6,857 nt of DNA, from the NCBI GenBank assembly GCA_020028115.1, contig JAHWYA010000092.1, positions 1 through 6,857 of the forward strand, read 5' to 3'. Shown here in pieces: positions 5,439-6,857 of the stretch (position 1 is its first letter; the number at the start of each line of letters is the position of its first letter). The DNA comes from Anaeromyxobacter sp. GTDB lineage: Bacteria; Myxococcota; Myxococcia; Myxococcales; Anaeromyxobacteraceae. The notes under the pieces are model-generated. The model did not search any database. It was not told where the DNA came from and was given only the letters and a program-made list of their open reading frames with translations. Position numbers and translations under genes: made by a program.

Positions 5439-5456
5439 CCCCCCCGGGCCCCCCCC
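5439..5456 (-). repeat. Long G-runs upstream of prmC
   Basis: The minus strand carries G8-CCC-G7 (5456-5439), about 34 nt upstream of the preferred prmC ATG and 13 nt upstream of the alternative GTG. The runs could fold into a two-run quadruplex or pair with the CCC, and they are prone to slippage. Whether this affects prmC expression cannot be read from the sequence. Confidence 0.5.
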
Positions 5457-5463
5457 TCGCTCC

Positions 5464-5487
5464 GGGGCAGCCTCATCCGGCTGCCCC
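5464..5487 (-). repeat. Perfect 9-bp hairpin between prfA and prmC
   Basis: GGGGCAGCC (5464-5472) and GGCTGCCCC (5479-5487) are exact reverse complements around a 6-nt loop, 16 nt after the prfA stop in minus-strand direction. The following transcript is GGAGCGAGG and then the G-runs, with no T-tract. It may be a U-less terminator, a partial attenuator between prfA and prmC, or an mRNA-processing or stabilising structure. Confidence 0.6.
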
Positions 5488-5502
5488 TGCGCTCGCCCGC
5501 GT

Positions 5503-6618
5503 TCACGACCGCTTCTCGAGCGGCGCGCCGGCGTCCGGCCGCGACGCGTCGCGGAGCGCCTGCGCGGCGTAGAAGGTGCGGCAGGCGTCGATGACGTCCT
5601 GCACGTCCCCGTCCATCACCGCAGGGAGGTTGTGGCGCGTGTAGTTGATGCGGTGATCGGTGAGCCGGTCCTGCGGGAAGTTGTAGGTCCGGATCTTCTC
5701 GGAGCGGTCGCCGGTGCCCACCTGGCTCTTGCGGGCCGCGTCCCGGGCGCTCCGCTGCCGCTCGAGCTCCATCTCGTAGAGCTTCGCCCGGAGCATGCGC
5801 CACGCCATGTTCCGGTTCTTCAGCTGGCTCTTCTCCTGCTGGCACTTCACGACGATGCCCGTCGGCTTGTGCGTGAGCCGCACGGCGGAGTCGGTCGTGT
5901 TGACGCTCTGGCCGCCGGCGCCGGTCGACCGGAAGACGTCCATCTCCACGTCGGCGGGGCTCACCTGGACGTCGATGTCCTCCGCCTCGGGCATCACCGC
6001 GACGGTGACGGTCGAGGTGTGGATCCGGCCCTGCGCCTCCGTCGCCGGCACGCGCTGGACGCGGTGGACGCCGGACTCGTACTTGAGCCACGAGTAGACC
6101 GCGTCCCCGGCGATGTTGACGGTCGCGTCCTTGATCCCGCCGAGCGCGCCGGCCGAGGTGTCGGCGATCTCCACCTTCCAGCCGCGCCGCTCCGCGAAGC
6201 GGAGGTAGGCGCGGAGGAGCTCGGCGGCGAAGAGCCCCGCCTCGTCGCCCCCGGCGCCGGCGCGGATCTCGAGGATGACGTCCTTCTCGTCGGCGGGGTC
6301 CTTCGGGACGAGGAAGAGCTTCAGCTGCTCCTCGGCGGGCTCGAGCATCGGCCGCAGCTGCGCGAGCTCCTCCTTCGCCATCTCGCGGAGGTCCGCGTCC
6401 TTCTCGGCGAGGAGCGCCTCGTTGTCCGCGATGTCCTGGGTGAGCTTTCTCCACGCCCGCAGCGCGTTCACGGTCGCCTCGACGGAGGCGCGCTCCTTCG
6501 AGACCTTCCGGAACCGCTCACCCGAGGAGGCGACGGCGGGGTCCGAGAGCTGGTGGGTCAGCTCCTCGAACCGCTGCTCGATCGCGTCGAGCTTCTTCAG
6601 GACCTCGGGGGACAGCAT
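5503..6618 (-). CDS. prfA: Peptide chain release factor 1, 371 aa
   Basis: RF1 recognises UAA and UAG in the ribosomal A site and triggers peptidyl-tRNA hydrolysis. The helical N-terminal domain (about 1-100) is followed by the RF core. The sequence [18 protein letters not shown] (117-134) is diagnostic. The PAT tripeptide (191-193 in [14 protein letters not shown]) is the codon-recognition motif of RF1, where RF2 has SPF, so this is not prfB. The GGQ motif (235-237 in [20 protein letters not shown]) carries Gln237, the target of the adjacent prmC product. The C-terminus includes [18 protein letters not shown] (310-327). The length is slightly above the E. coli 360 residues because of a longer C-terminal tail ([15 protein letters not shown]). 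ATG 6618 gives the standard [20 protein letters not shown] start. It is preceded only by a C-run and has no Shine-Dalgarno; TAGACA lies 9 nt upstream. Confidence 0.99.
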   Translation of the reverse strand: MLSPEVLKKLDAIEQRFEELTHQLSDPAVASSGERFRKVSKERASVEATVNALRAWRKLTQDIADNEALLAEKDADLREMAKEELAQLRPMLEPAEEQLKLFLVPKDPADEKDVILEIRAGAGGDEAGLFAAELLRAYLRFAERRGWKVEIADTSAGALGGIKDATVNIAGDAVYSWLKYESGVHRVQRVPATEAQGRIHTSTVTVAVMPEAEDIDVQVSPADVEMDVFRSTGAGGQSVNTTDSAVRLTHKPTGIVVKCQQEKSQLKNRNMAWRMLRAKLYEMELERQRSARDAARKSQVGTGDRSEKIRTYNFPQDRLTDHRINYTRHNLPAVMDGDVQDVIDACRTFYAAQALRDASRPDAGAPLEKRS

Positions 6619-6627
6619 GGGGGGGAG

Positions 6628-6633
6628 TGTCTA
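6628..6633 (-). promoter_or_regulatory. Possible -10-like hexamer before prfA
   Basis: TAGACA (6633-6628) ends 9 nt before the prfA ATG, and the bases between are CTCCCCCCC, which cannot serve as a Shine-Dalgarno sequence. The hexamer is a weak match on its own (three of six) and no -35 is evident because the 6638-6667 hairpin occupies that position. It is listed because the same TAGxxx placement recurs before other genes in the window. Confidence 0.25.
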
Positions 6634-6637
6634 GCCG

Positions 6638-6667
6638 GTCCCCGCCGGGCCGGCAAGCGGCGGGGAC
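6638..6667 (-). terminator. Perfect 10-bp hairpin between the upstream gene and prfA
   Basis: GTCCCCGCCG (6638-6647) and CGGCGGGGAC (6658-6667) pair perfectly around a 10-nt loop. It lies 25 nt past the stop of the right-edge gene and 19 nt before the prfA ATG. No T-run follows in minus-strand direction (CGGCTAGAC). It is probably a U-less terminator separating the right-edge gene from the prfA block, but it could also be a leader structure. Confidence 0.45.
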
Positions 6668-6692
6668 GCGCTCCCCCGCGGGGCGCGCCCCG

Positions 6693-6857
6693 TCACCCCG
6701 CCAGGCGGGCCGACGCCCCCTGCAGCTCCGGGTCCAGCGAGACGAGCGCGCGGCGGACCGCGCCGGAGTCGGCAGGATCGCCGGGCAGCGCCGCGAGCGC
6801 CCCCATCCCCCGGACGAGCTTGCGCCGGACCCGCTCGCGCGCCTCGACGGCCCAGGC
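6693..6857 (-). CDS. C-terminal fragment of an unidentified protein
   Basis: A minus-strand frame is open from the right edge to TGA 6695-6693, giving 54 residues that begin AWAVEARERVRRKLVRGMGA and end ELQGASARLAG. Codon use (nearly all G/C-ending) matches the core genes. The alternating helical pattern, with EARERVRRKLVRGMGALAAL followed by SGAVRRALVSL, could be the last part of a helical-repeat (HEAT-like) or other all-alpha domain, but that is a guess from amphipathic spacing. The family cannot be named from this fragment. It is co-directional with prfA, 74 nt upstream, with a strong hairpin in the gap. Confidence 0.6.
   Translation of the reverse strand, partial: AWAVEARERVRRKLVRGMGALAALPGDPADSGAVRRALVSLDPELQGASARLAG

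Noticed and set aside
6678..6690. GGGGCGCGCCCC-like palindrome near the right-edge gene's stop
   Set aside because: A short self-complementary GC string is expected by chance at this base composition. The 6638-6667 stem is much stronger.

Overview
The window is very GC-rich bacterial chromosome with strong G/C bias at third codon positions. Its core is a minus-strand block in the order prfA, prmC, murA, hisG. That order, the short (regulatory-domain-less) HisG and the style of the PrmC N-terminus are reminiscent of Deltaproteobacteria in the old broad sense (Myxococcota-like). The assignment is inferred from gene order and protein style; no marker gene here proves it.

Right part (about 2498-6857, minus strand): the tail of an unidentified gene enters from the right edge (6693-6857). 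Then come prfA (peptide chain release factor 1), prmC (the methyltransferase that modifies the GGQ glutamine of release factors), murA (first committed step of peptidoglycan synthesis) and hisG (first step of histidine synthesis). The gaps are 97, 17 and 56 nt, so the four genes could be one transcription unit, although the prfA-prmC and murA-hisG gaps each hold a GC-rich hairpin. MurA carries an extra segment of about 15 residues. Its DNA contains a perfect hairpin and codons unlike the rest of the gene, and it is the most interesting single observation here.

Middle part (1097-2381): a minus-strand protein with two zinc ribbons (1995-2381) has its own good promoter overlapping the end of hisG. 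It converges on a plus-strand cytoplasmic sulfite-oxidase-like molybdopterin oxidoreductase (1286-1978). Divergent from that gene is a complete tRNA-Gly with anticodon CCC and encoded CCA (1097-1172, minus), followed by a terminator-like hairpin.

Left part (1-993, minus strand): two proteins I do not recognise. One is complete (403-993) and one runs off the left edge (1-324). The leftmost gene and the spacer before it are less GC-biased than the core genes, and this region lies on the 3' side of the tRNA, where accessory DNA often sits. No integrase or attachment duplication is visible.

Several genes (the left-edge gene, the oxidoreductase, murA, prfA) have a TAGxxx hexamer resembling a -10 box only 6-14 nt before the start codon and little or no Shine-Dalgarno sequence. 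This suggests leaderless or very short-leader transcripts. No stretch over 300 nt lacks a gene. I found no CRISPR array, transposon, phage module, defence system or convincing novel multi-gene system.
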